DNA from: Pseudomonadota bacterium
GTDB taxonomy: Bacteria > Pseudomonadota > Alphaproteobacteria > Rhizobiales > Kaistiaceae
NCBI GenBank assembly: GCA_023392225.1
Contig: JAEVZM010000033.1
Location: forward strand, 1 to 8,923
DNA: 8,923 nt
Direction of reading: 5' to 3'
Shown here: positions 1 to 6,605 of the stretch, in pieces
Layout: each line of letters begins with the position of its first letter
Position numbering within the stretch: the first letter of the stretch is position 1
Notes under the pieces: model-generated
The model's input: the letters and a program-made list of their open reading frames with translations, nothing else
Database searches by the model: none
Told to the model about the DNA's origin: nothing
Made by a program: the position numbers and the translations under genes

Positions 1-2658
1 TGCCGGCGCTGCCTTATCGCGATCCACGGCCGGAACGCCACGCCTGCCTCCTGCACCACGCCGGGCGCCGAGGGCATCGTCGTCCGTACCCAGACCGAGC
101 GGCTGAAGCGGCTCCGCAAGGGCGTGATGGAGCTCTACATCTCCGACCACCCGCTCGACTGCCTGACCTGCTCGGCCAATGGCGACTGCGAGCTGCAGGA
201 CATGGCCGGCGCCGTCGGCCTCCGCGAGGTCCGCTACGGCTACGCGGGCGAGAAGCACCCCAACCCGGGCAAGGACGAGTCCAACCCCTACTTCACCTAC
301 GACCCCTCGAAGTGCATCGTCTGCTCGCGCTGCGTCCGCGCGTGCGAGGAAGTGCAGGGCACCTTCGCGCTGACCATTGCCGGCCGCGGCTTCGAGTCCG
401 TCGTCTCGCCGGGCATGGAGGAAGCCTTCCTCGAGTCCGAGTGCGTCTCCTGCGGCGCCTGCGTCCAGGCCTGTCCGACGGCGACGCTCAACGAGAAGTC
501 GGTGATCGAGATCGGCACGCCCGAGCGCTCGGTGGTCACGACCTGCGCCTATTGCGGCGTCGGCTGCGCCTTCAAGGCCGAGATGGCCGGCGACGAGGTG
601 GTCCGCATGGTGCCGTGGAAGGACGGCAAGGCGAACCGCGGCCATTCCTGCGTCAAGGGCCGCTTCGCCTGGGGCTATGCCACCCACAAGGACCGCATCC
701 TCAACCCGATGATCCGGGAGAAGATCACCGACCCCTGGCGTGAGGTGAGCTGGGAGGAGGCGATCGGCCACGCCGCGTCCGAGCTTCGCCGCATCCAGGC
801 GAAGTACGGCAAGCGCTCGGTCGGCGGCATCACCTCCTCGCGCTGCACCAACGAGGAGACGTTCCTTGTCCAGAAGCTGGTCCGCGCCGGCTTCGGCAAC
901 AACAATGTCGACACCTGCGCGCGGGTCTGCCACTCGCCGACCGGCTATGGCCTCAAGACCACCTTCGGCACCTCGGCCGGTACGCAGGACTTCGACTCGG
1001 TCGAGGAGGCCGACGTCGTCCTCGTCCTCGGCGCCAACCCGACCGACGGCCATCCCGTCTTCGGCTCGCGGCTGAAGAAGCGGCTCCGCGAGGGCGCCAA
1101 GCTCATCGTCATCGATCCGCGCCGCATCGACCTCGTCCGTACGCCCCACGTCGAGGCGTCGTTCCACCTGCCGCTCCGCCCCGGCACCAATGTCGCCGTG
1201 CTGACGGCGATGGCCCATGTCATCGTCACCGAGGGCCTCGCCGACGAGGCGTTCGTCCGCGAGCGCTGCGACTGGAGCGAGTTCGAGCACTGGGCCGCCT
1301 TCGTCGCCGACCCGCGCCATGCCCCGGAGGCGGTGGAAGCGGTCACCGGCGTGCCGGCCGAGACGCTCCGCGGCGCCGCCCGGCTCTACGCCACCGGCGG
1401 CAATGCGGCGATCTACTACGGCCTCGGTGTCACCGAGCACAGCCAGGGCTCGACGACGGTGATGGCGATCGCCAACCTCGCCATGGCGACCGGCAATATC
1501 GGCCGCCCGGGCGTCGGCGTGAACCCGCTCCGCGGCCAGAACAACGTCCAGGGCTCGTGCGACATGGGCTCGTTCCCGCACGAGCTGCCCGGCTACCGGC
1601 ACATCTCCGACGACGCCACCCGCGCGATGTTCGAGGCGCTGTGGGGCGTCCCGCTCGACGACGAGCCGGGGCTCCGCATCCCCAACATGCTCGACGCGGC
1701 GGTCGATGGCGCCTTCATGGGCCTCTACGTCCAGGGCGAGGACATCCTCCAGTCCGACCCCAACACCCATCACGTCGCCTCCGGCCTCGCGGCGATGGAG
1801 TGCGTGATCGTCCACGACCTCTTCCTCAACGAGACCGCCAACTACGCCCACGTCTTCCTGCCGGGCTCCACCTTCCTCGAGAAGGACGGCACCTTCACCA
1901 ATGCCGAGCGCCGCATCCAGCCGGTGCGGAAGGTCATGGCGCCCCGGAACGGCTATGCCGACTGGGAGATCACCCTGATGCTGGCCAAGGCCCTCGGCCA
2001 GGAATGGCACTACGGCCATCCCTCCGAGATCATGGACGAGATCGCGGCGCTGACGCCGTCCTTTGCCGGCGTCTCCTTCGCCCGGCTCGACGCGCTCGGC
2101 TCGATCCAGTGGCCGTGCAACGCGGCGGCACCGGAGGGCACGCCGGTGATGCACATCGACGGGTTCGTCCGCGGCCGGGGCAAGTTCGTCATCACCGAGT
2201 ATGTCCCGACCGACGAGAAGACCGGCCCGCGCTTCCCGCTCCTCCTCACTACCGGCCGCATCCTCAGCCAGTACAATGTCGGCGCCCAGACCCGGCGGAC
2301 CGCGAACGTCGTCTGGCACGAGGAGGATCGGCTGGAGATCCACCCGCACGATGCTGAGCAGCGCGGCATCCGCGACGGCGACTGGGGGCGGCTCGCGAGC
2401 CGGACGGGCGATACGACGCTCCGCGCGACGATCACCGAGCGGGTGGCGCCGGGCGTCGTCTACACCACCTTCCACCACCCCATGACTCAGGCCAACGTCG
2501 TCACCACCGAGTATTCCGACTGGGCGACCAACTGCCCCGAATACAAGGTGACGGCCGTGCAGGTCGCGCCCTCCAACGGGCCGAGCGCCTGGCAGGAGGA
2601 ATACGAGGCGCTCAGCCGCGAGAGCCGGCGCATCGCCCCGCTCGAGGCGGCGGAGTAG
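1..2658 (+). CDS. fdsA: NAD-dependent formate dehydrogenase, molybdenum catalytic (alpha) subunit, 5'-truncated
   Basis: Oxidises formate to CO2 at a bis-MGD molybdenum centre in the cytoplasm and sends electrons through Fe-S clusters to the diaphorase subunits FdsB/FdsG. The frame is open from base 1, so the true start lies outside the window. The 885 residues here are roughly 70-100 short of a full FdsA. Numbering from nt 1, the sequence opens inside the N-terminal [2Fe-2S] domain (C1, C4, C18). A NuoG-like His-Cys [4Fe-4S] site follows (H50, C54, C57, C63), then two ferredoxin CxxCxxCxxxC sites (C105-C115 and C148-C158). The [4Fe-4S] of the molybdopterin domain uses C182, C185, C189 and C217. 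The Mo ligand is a cysteine, C310, next to H311 (motif TCARVCHSPTGYG), so this is the non-selenocysteine form. The C-terminal dinucleotide-binding domain spans about 746-855. fdhD follows after 4 nt. The Fe-S-rich N-terminus and the fdhD-fdsD context separate it from FdhF- or FdoG-type enzymes. Confidence 0.96.
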   Translation, partial: CRRCLIAIHGRNATPASCTTPGAEGIVVRTQTERLKRLRKGVMELYISDHPLDCLTCSANGDCELQDMAGAVGLREVRYGYAGEKHPNPGKDESNPYFTYDPSKCIVCSRCVRACEEVQGTFALTIAGRGFESVVSPGMEEAFLESECVSCGACVQACPTATLNEKSVIEIGTPERSVVTTCAYCGVGCAFKAEMAGDEVVRMVPWKDGKANRGHSCVKGRFAWGYATHKDRILNPMIREKITDPWREVSWEEAIGHAASELRRIQAKYGKRSVGGITSSRCTNEETFLVQKLVRAGFGNNNVDTCARVCHSPTGYGLKTTFGTSAGTQDFDSVEEADVVLVLGANPTDGHPVFGSRLKKRLREGAKLIVIDPRRIDLVRTPHVEASFHLPLRPGTNVAVLTAMAHVIVTEGLADEAFVRERCDWSEFEHWAAFVADPRHAPEAVEAVTGVPAETLRGAARLYATGGNAAIYYGLGVTEHSQGSTTVMAIANLAMATGNIGRPGVGVNPLRGQNNVQGSCDMGSFPHELPGYRHISDDATRAMFEALWGVPLDDEPGLRIPNMLDAAVDGAFMGLYVQGEDILQSDPNTHHVASGLAAMECVIVHDLFLNETANYAHVFLPGSTFLEKDGTFTNAERRIQPVRKVMAPRNGYADWEITLMLAKALGQEWHYGHPSEIMDEIAALTPSFAGVSFARLDALGSIQWPCNAAAPEGTPVMHIDGFVRGRGKFVITEYVPTDEKTGPRFPLLLTTGRILSQYNVGAQTRRTANVVWHEEDRLEIHPHDAEQRGIRDGDWGRLASRTGDTTLRATITERVAPGVVYTTFHHPMTQANVVTTEYSDWATNCPEYKVTAVQVAPSNGPSAWQEEYEALSRESRRIAPLEAAE

Positions 2659-2662
2659 GGCG

Positions 2663-3478
2663 GTGGCGCCCGCTCTCCGCGTCGACAGTCTCGCCTGGCG
2701 CGGCGGTGCGTCCGCCGCGGGCACGCGCGCCGTGCCGGAGGAGACGCCGGTCGCCATGGTCTATGACGGCGGGGCGCATGCCGTGATGATGGCGACGCCG
2801 GCGGACCTCGAGGACTTCGCCGTCGGCTTCAGCCTCAGCGAGGGCATCGTCGCCTCCGCCGGGGATGTCCGCAGCATCGACGTGGTCGAGCAGCCGGAGG
2901 GCATCGAGCTCCGCATGTGGCTCGTCGCCGGAGAGGGGACCGCTCTCGCCGAGCGCCGCCGGCACATCGCCGGGCCGACCGGCTGCGGCCTCTGCGGCGT
3001 CGACAGCCTCGCCGAGGCGGTGCGGCCGGTGCCGCGAGTCGGGGAGGGCATCCGCGTCTCGCCGGCCGAGGTCATGGCGGCGATGGAGGCGCTCGCGCCA
3101 CTCCAGGCGCTCAACCGCGAGACCCATGCCGTCCACGCTGCGGCGTTCTGGCGGCCAGGGGAGGGCGTCACCCACGTCCGCGAGGATGTCGGCCGCCACA
3201 ACGCGCTCGACAAGCTCACCGGCGGGCTGGCCCGGTCCAGCATCGACGGTGCGACCGGCGTGCTCCTCCTCACCAGCCGCGTCTCGGTGGAAATGGTCCA
3301 GAAGGCGGCGACCGCGGGCATCGCGACCCTCGTCGCGGTCTCCGCACCGACCGCGCTCGCCATCCGCACCGCCGAGTCCGTCGGCATCACGCTCGCCGCC
3401 GTTGCCCGCCGCGACGGCTTCGAGGTCTTCACCCGCCCCGCTCGCATCGTCCCGGAGAGCGTCGCCGATGTCGCCTGA
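2663..3478 (+). CDS. fdhD: Formate dehydrogenase accessory sulfurtransferase FdhD (FdsC)
   Basis: FdhD binds the molybdenum cofactor and transfers sulfur, supplied by a cysteine desulfurase, to it before insertion into formate dehydrogenase. It is cytoplasmic and required for activity. The 271-residue protein has the family's CxxC pair, C108 and C111, in the motif GPTGCGLCGVDSL. It also has the conserved block HVREDVGRHNALDKLTGG (about 170-187) and, after it, TSRVSVEMVQKAATAGI. The N-terminal stretch ETPVAMVYDGGAHAVMMATP is also typical. The start is GTG at 2663, with GGAG at 2652-2655 seven bases upstream, inside the end of fdsA. The fdsA stop is 4 nt away, so the two are co-transcribed and probably translationally coupled. 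The name fdsC is used when the gene lies in an fds operon, as here. Length is normal and nothing essential is missing. Confidence 0.95.
   Translation: MAPALRVDSLAWRGGASAAGTRAVPEETPVAMVYDGGAHAVMMATPADLEDFAVGFSLSEGIVASAGDVRSIDVVEQPEGIELRMWLVAGEGTALAERRRHIAGPTGCGLCGVDSLAEAVRPVPRVGEGIRVSPAEVMAAMEALAPLQALNRETHAVHAAAFWRPGEGVTHVREDVGRHNALDKLTGGLARSSIDGATGVLLLTSRVSVEMVQKAATAGIATLVAVSAPTALAIRTAESVGITLAAVARRDGFEVFTRPARIVPESVADVA
3454..3459 (+). promoter_or_regulatory. Ribosome binding site of fdsD, inside fdhD
   Basis: GGAGAG lies eight bases before the fdsD ATG and within the fdhD coding sequence. It decides the fdsD start and supports translation of fdsD from the same mRNA as fdhD. Confidence 0.6.
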
Positions 3479-3686
3479 GCGGCTCGTCTACATGGCCAAC
3501 CAGATCGGCCGCTTCTTCGCGACGCAAGGCGAGGACAAAGCCGTCGCCGGCACCCTCGATCACATCCGCCAGTTCTGGGATCCCAGCATGCGGCAGGCGA
3601 TCGCCGCCTATGCGGCGGCTGGCGGGGAGGGGCTCGACCCCAACGTCAAGGCCGCGGTGCTCCGGTTGAAGGCGTCTGCGGCCTGA
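3468..3686 (+). CDS. fdsD: NAD-dependent formate dehydrogenase delta subunit
   Basis: A 72-residue protein of the FdsD family, the small subunit found with soluble NAD-dependent formate dehydrogenases; it is thought to help assemble or stabilise the complex. The N-terminus MSPERLVYMANQIGRFF and the central HIRQFWDPSMRQAI are characteristic. The C-terminal half, with DPNVKAAVLRL, is predicted to be helical. It has no cysteines and so carries no cluster of its own. The ATG lies inside the end of fdhD (11-nt overlap, different frame), preceded by GGAGAG at 3454-3459 with eight bases of spacing, which fixes this start over the in-frame ATG eight codons on. It closes the fds operon; ohr converges from the other strand 18 bp downstream. 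Confidence 0.93.
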   Translation: MSPERLVYMANQIGRFFATQGEDKAVAGTLDHIRQFWDPSMRQAIAAYAAAGGEGLDPNVKAAVLRLKASAA

Positions 3687-3710
3687 CGGGTCCGGGTCGC
3701 CGCGTCAGGC
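3681..3710. terminator. Possible bidirectional terminator between fdsD and ohr
   Basis: A perfect 8-bp inverted repeat, GCCTGACG (3681-3688) and CGTCAGGC (3703-3710), with a 14-nt loop. It includes the stop codons of both convergent genes, fdsD on + and ohr on -. Position and symmetry suit a shared terminator, but there is no T-tract on either side. Part of the symmetry comes from both genes ending in Ala-TGA, so the call is tentative. Confidence 0.35.
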
Positions 3711-4130
3711 GACCGTCAGCGCGACGTCGATGTTGTTGCGCGTCGCGTTCGAGTAGGGGCAGACCTGATGGGCCGCCTCGACGATGGCGCGCGCCTGCTC
3801 GGCATCGATCCCCGGCAGACTGACCGCCAGCGCCACGGTGAGCCCGTATCCGCCCTCGGCACGCGGCCCGATCCCGACCGTCGCGGTCACCGTCGCGTCG
3901 GCGGGGACCTTCAGCTTCATCTGCGGGGCGGTGGCCTTCAGCGCGCTGAGGAAGCACGCGGCATAGCCCGCGGCGAACAGCTGCTCGGGATTGGTGCCCT
4001 TGCCGCCATCGCCGCCGAGCTCCTTCGGCACCGAGAGGGCGACGGACAGGCGCTCGTCGCTGGATTGGGCCTGGCCTTCGCGCCCGCCGCTGGCGGTGGC
4101 GCTTGTGCGGTAGAGGACCTGGACGGACAT
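3705..4130 (-). CDS. ohr: Organic hydroperoxide resistance protein (Ohr, OsmC superfamily)
   Basis: Thiol peroxidase that reduces organic and fatty-acid hydroperoxides in the cytoplasm, using lipoylated proteins as reductant in the characterised family members. The 141 residues are the normal Ohr length. The peroxidatic Cys is C59 (AAGYAACF) and the resolving Cys is C124 (HQVCPYSNATR). The conserved Arg and Glu of the active site are visible as R17 and E49 (GTNPEQLF). The CPYSNATR motif and the N-terminal YRTSATASGGREG mark it as Ohr rather than OsmC. The start codon at 4130 has AAGGAG seven bases upstream. It is transcribed divergently from ohrR, and palindromes in the shared spacer fit repression by OhrR with induction by organic peroxides. 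There is no functional link to the convergent formate dehydrogenase operon. Confidence 0.95.
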   Translation of the reverse strand: MSVQVLYRTSATASGGREGQAQSSDERLSVALSVPKELGGDGGKGTNPEQLFAAGYAACFLSALKATAPQMKLKVPADATVTATVGIGPRAEGGYGLTVALAVSLPGIDAEQARAIVEAAHQVCPYSNATRNNIDVALTVA

Positions 4131-4137
4131 GGGACTG

Positions 4138-4143
4138 CTCCTT
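4138..4143 (-). promoter_or_regulatory. Ribosome binding site of ohr
   Basis: AAGGAG on the minus strand, seven bases before the ohr ATG. It is a near-ideal Shine-Dalgarno site, stronger than any other in the window, and agrees with high expression once derepressed. Confidence 0.7.
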
Positions 4144-4150
4144 GAGATGC

Positions 4151-4164
4151 TTATCGCTCGATAA
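4151..4164. promoter_or_regulatory. Candidate OhrR operator 1 (ohr-proximal)
   Basis: TTATCG-CT-CGATAA, a perfect 6-bp inverted repeat with a 2-bp centre, 20 bp upstream of the ohr start codon. It has the same half-site as the two other palindromes in this spacer. A position close to the ohr start suits a repressor site. The assignment to OhrR is inferred from location, symmetry and repetition only. Confidence 0.45.
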
Positions 4165-4167
4165 TTA

Positions 4168-4179
4168 TTATCGCGATAT
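4168..4179. promoter_or_regulatory. Candidate OhrR operator 2
   Basis: TTATCGCGATAT, matching the third site (TTATCGCGATAA) at 11 of 12 bases, with a perfect 10-bp palindromic core TATCGCGATA at 4169-4178. Its centre is 16 bp from that of operator 1, so two dimers could sit side by side on the ohr side of the spacer. It overlaps the most AT-rich part, where the ohr promoter -10 probably lies, although I could not assign a clear -35/-10 pair. Confidence 0.45.
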
Positions 4180-4220
4180 ATAACCGCTAGCCGAGCGACC
4201 GTCCCGAGTCCAGAAAATTG

Positions 4221-4232
4221 TTATCGCGATAA
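4221..4232. promoter_or_regulatory. Candidate OhrR operator 3 (ohrR-proximal)
   Basis: TTATCGCGATAA, a perfect 12-bp palindrome 24 bp upstream of the ohrR ATG, flanked by TTG and AACAA. Its position suits autorepression of ohrR. With the two sites on the ohr side it would let one regulator control both divergent genes. Confidence 0.5.
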
Positions 4233-4256
4233 ACAACCTTCTGGTATGACGCTGCC

Positions 4257-4721
4257 ATGGCCCGTCACCCGACCCTCGACGATCATCTCTGCTTCTCGCT
4301 CTACGCGACGTCGATGGCGATCGGCCGGGTCTACAAGCCCGTCCTCGACGAGCTCGGGATCACCTACCCGCAGTACCTCGTCCTCAGCGCGCTGTGGGAG
4401 GAGGACGGGCGTACCATCGGCAACATCGCGGACCGGCTGTCGCTCGAGTCGAGCACGGTCACGCCGCTGGTGAAGCGTCTCGAGGCAGCCGGGCTGGTGA
4501 CGCGCTCGCGCCATCGGGACGACGAGCGGCGCGTGCTGGTCTCGCTCACCGAGAAGGGCGGGGCGCTGAAGGGCGCGACCCGCCGTCTCGGCGAGGCGCT
4601 GCTTGCGAGCTCGGGGATGACGCCTCCGGAACTGATGGCGCTCAACGTCGAGGTCCGGCGCCTGCAGCGGGCACTGGCGAAGAGCCTCGATGAGAGCGGA
4701 GCGGGCTCCGATGACCGGTAG
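4257..4721 (+). CDS. ohrR: OhrR, MarR-family organic-peroxide-sensing repressor
   Basis: Dimeric winged-helix repressor that senses organic hydroperoxides through a reactive cysteine and then releases ohr. The 154 residues start with the OhrR signature HLCFSLYATSMA, with the sensing Cys at C12. Y26 and Y37 occupy the places of the two tyrosines that contact this Cys in characterised OhrRs. The recognition-helix region is about 54-80 (NIADRLSLESSTVTPLVKRL) and the wing includes RHRDDERRVLVSLT (85-98). No second cysteine exists anywhere, so oxidation would have to follow the one-Cys route (mixed disulfide or over-oxidation) rather than an intersubunit disulfide. The start is ATG 4257; no Shine-Dalgarno is obvious, and an ATG at 4246 is out of frame. 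It is divergent from ohr, its presumed target. Confidence 0.93.
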   Translation: MARHPTLDDHLCFSLYATSMAIGRVYKPVLDELGITYPQYLVLSALWEEDGRTIGNIADRLSLESSTVTPLVKRLEAAGLVTRSRHRDDERRVLVSLTEKGGALKGATRRLGEALLASSGMTPPELMALNVEVRRLQRALAKSLDESGAGSDDR

Positions 4722-4743
4722 CGCGGCGAGCCAGCGCGAGATG

Positions 4744-4768
4744 TGCCGCCCGTTCCGAGGCGGCGGCA
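4744..4768 (+). terminator. Possible hairpin downstream of ohrR
   Basis: TGCCGCC (4744-4750) can pair with GGCGGCA (4762-4768), giving a 7-bp GC-rich stem 22 bp after the ohrR stop. No run of T follows. It could end ohrR transcription or lie in the dusA leader; at this GC content it could also be chance. Confidence 0.22.
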
Positions 4769-4850
4769 GCTCGAACTTTCCGCGTGTCGCGCCTATGTCT
4801 TTCGGGATATGCCGCCTGCCGCGGCCTTTCCCGTTCGCTTGCCGGAAGCC

Positions 4851-5846
4851 ATGACCTTCGATCCCTCCCTCCGCTTCTCCATCGCGCCGATGATGGACTG
4901 GACCGACCGCCACTGCCGGTACTTCCACCGGCTGCTGACGCGCCGGGCGCGGCTCTACACGGAGATGGTGGTGGCCGATGCCGTGATCCATGGCGACCGG
5001 ACGCGGCTGCTCGGCTTCTCGGGCGAGGAGCATCCGCTGGCGATCCAGCTCGGCGGGTCGGAGCCGGAGAAGCTCGCCGAGGCGGCGCGGATCGCCGAGG
5101 CGCTCGGCTATGACGAGATCAACCTCAATGTCGGCTGCCCGTCGGACCGCGTTCAGTCCGGCACCTTCGGCGCCTGCCTGATGCTCGAGCCGGCGACGGT
5201 GGCCGCAGCGGTGGCCGCGATGAAGGCGGCGGTCGCCGGGCCGGTCACCGTGAAGTGCCGGCTCGGCGTCGACGACCAGGACCCCGAGGTCGCGCTCGAC
5301 GCGCTGGCCGATGCCGTGCTCGCCGCCGGTGCCGACGGCCTGGTCGTGCATGCCCGGAAGGCCTGGCTGAAGGGCCTGTCGCCGAAGGAGAACCGCGAGG
5401 TCCCGCCGCTCGACTACGACCGCGTCTATCGGCTGAAGGCGCGGCTGCCGGGCACCTTCGTCGCCGTCAATGGCGGCATCGCAACCCTTGCCGAGGCCGC
5501 GGCCCATCTCGCCCATGTCGACGGCGTCATGCTGGGCCGCGCCGCCTACCATACGCCCGACATCCTCGCCGAGGTCGACCGCGTGATCTTCGGCGACACC
5601 GCCCCGTCGCCGGACCCGCGCGCCGTGGTCGAGGCGATGGTGCCCTATGCGGAGCGCGTGCTCGCCTCGGGCGGGCGCCTGTCGCAGGTCACGCGCCACA
5701 TGCTGGGCTTGTTCCACGGCCGCCCCGGCGCGCGCCAGTGGCGGCGGATTCTCTCGTCCGAGGCGGTGCGGCCCGGGGCCGGGCCCGAGGTGATGCGCCG
5801 CGCGCTGGCCGCCCTCGACGACGCGCCCGAGCGGGACGCGGCCTGA
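4851..5846 (+). CDS. dusA: tRNA-dihydrouridine(20/20a) synthase DusA
   Basis: FMN-dependent, NADPH-using enzyme that reduces uridine to dihydrouridine in the D-loop of tRNA (positions 20/20a in the DusA subfamily). From ATG 4851 it has 331 residues, normal for DusA. It opens with SIAPMMDWTDRHCRYFHR (10-27). The catalytic Cys is C95 in NLNVGCPSDRVQSGTFGACL. FMN-barrel residues follow: QLGG (66-69), K135 in VKCRLG, H167 in HARKAWLKGLSPKENR, NGGI (207-210) and GR (229-230). The C-terminal RHMLGLFHGRPGARQWRRI (282-300) is the DusA-type tRNA-binding part. The start is uncertain: the frame is open to GTG 4743 and ATG 4809 would give 345 residues, but conservation begins only after 4851, and no candidate has a well-spaced ribosome site. 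It converges with the protease gene, six bases away. Confidence 0.93.
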   Translation: MTFDPSLRFSIAPMMDWTDRHCRYFHRLLTRRARLYTEMVVADAVIHGDRTRLLGFSGEEHPLAIQLGGSEPEKLAEAARIAEALGYDEINLNVGCPSDRVQSGTFGACLMLEPATVAAAVAAMKAAVAGPVTVKCRLGVDDQDPEVALDALADAVLAAGADGLVVHARKAWLKGLSPKENREVPPLDYDRVYRLKARLPGTFVAVNGGIATLAEAAAHLAHVDGVMLGRAAYHTPDILAEVDRVIFGDTAPSPDPRAVVEAMVPYAERVLASGGRLSQVTRHMLGLFHGRPGARQWRRILSSEAVRPGAGPEVMRRALAALDDAPERDAA

Positions 5847-5859
5847 GCCCCGTCAGGGG
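5842..5859. terminator. Small hairpins between convergent dusA and protease genes
   Basis: Two mutually exclusive pairings are visible: CCTGA (5842-5846) with TCAGG (5853-5857), which includes both stop codons, and CCCC (5848-5851) with GGGG (5856-5859). Both stems are short and no T-tract follows, so a role in termination is only possible. Confidence 0.22.
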
Positions 5860-6605
5860 GTGAGCACCAGCCGGTCGCCGGAGATGGCATAGCCGTGCAG
5901 CGCGTCTAGGAACGACATGCCGAGGAGGCTCTGGTTGAGCGACTCGGGCGGCGCCACCAGCGCCCGCACGTTCCTCTGCCCGATCGAGCCGATGGCAAGG
6001 CTGTCGAGCGTCACGCTCGCCGCCTGCATGGTGCCGTTGGCGGTCCGGATCGGGACGGAATAGCTGAGCGCGGCCGGGTCGATGCCGACGCGGAGCGCAT
6101 CCCGGTGGCTCAGCGTCACGTAGCTCGCGCCGGTGTCGATCAGCATGGTGGTCGGCACGCCGTCGACGTCCGCCCGCACGGCGAGTTGGCCGTCGCCGGC
6201 GCGGGTGATGACGACGCTGTCGGGATTGGCCTCGCCGGCGAGGCGCCCGGCCACCGGAACGCCTGGGACCAGCGCGCCCATCAGCCGCCCGGCGAAGCCG
6301 GCCAGCTGGTCGCGGCTGGCATAGAGCCCGGCGACCACGAAGATGATCAGGGCCCAGGCCAGCATGGCTCGGATGACGTGCCAGGCGCGCATCTGCCGGC
6401 CTATGACGCCGACTGCGAGAAAGGCGAGGATGGCGAGCAGGCCGACCAGTCGCGGCAGGTCGGCATCGTCGAAGACGAAGCCGGACTCGGCGATCGCGAA
6501 GGCGAAGTAGCCGATCGCCCCCGCCGCCGCGAGGGTGGCCAGGAGCCAGGGCAGGAGGCCGCTTCGCGGCGGGTCAGGTTGGCCATTGTCGGCGCCATCG
6601 CTCAC
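5853..6605 (-). CDS. Membrane-anchored retropepsin-like aspartic protease (TIGR02281-type, clan AA)
   Basis: Predicted single-lobe aspartic protease that would work as a dimer. With GTG at 6605 as start, the protein has 250 residues. Hydrophobic helices lie at about 18-39, 51-69 and 79-96, then a linker, then the protease fold from about 138 to the C-terminus. The catalytic motif is IDTGASYVTLS with D157. The closing LLGMSFLDAL (227-236) is the family's second conserved block. The TM2-TM3 loop is rich in Arg (GRQMRAWHVIR) and the TM1-TM2 loop is acidic. By the positive-inside rule the N-terminus is cytoplasmic and the protease domain periplasmic. The start overlaps the DUF1289 stop by four bases (GTGA), so the two are translationally coupled. 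A longer upstream reading in this frame would run through DUF1289 and was rejected. Relatives include the PodJ-cleaving PerP of Caulobacter; the substrate here is unknown. Confidence 0.85.
   Translation of the reverse strand: MSDGADNGQPDPPRSGLLPWLLATLAAAGAIGYFAFAIAESGFVFDDADLPRLVGLLAILAFLAVGVIGRQMRAWHVIRAMLAWALIIFVVAGLYASRDQLAGFAGRLMGALVPGVPVAGRLAGEANPDSVVITRAGDGQLAVRADVDGVPTTMLIDTGASYVTLSHRDALRVGIDPAALSYSVPIRTANGTMQAASVTLDSLAIGSIGQRNVRALVAPPESLNQSLLGMSFLDALHGYAISGDRLVLTP

Noticed and set aside
124..126. GTG at 124 as the start of the formate dehydrogenase alpha subunit
   Set aside because: The frame is open from base 1 and encodes [2Fe-2S] domain residues (CxxC-x13-C) typical of FdsA, so the gene starts before the window.
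928..930. Selenocysteine at the molybdenum ligand
   Set aside because: The codon is TGC (Cys), not TGA, so no SECIS element is needed.
2865..3467. N-terminal extension of fdsD within fdhD
   Set aside because: Ser/Arg-rich out-of-frame reading of fdhD; FdsD proteins are about 70 residues and a good ribosome site precedes ATG 3468.
3768..4145. 125-residue plus-strand frame opposite ohr
   Set aside because: Antisense shadow of ohr with no motif or ribosome site.
4221..5717. 498-residue minus-strand open frame over ohrR and dusA
   Set aside because: Arg/His-rich shadow opposite two well-supported genes, with no domain visible.
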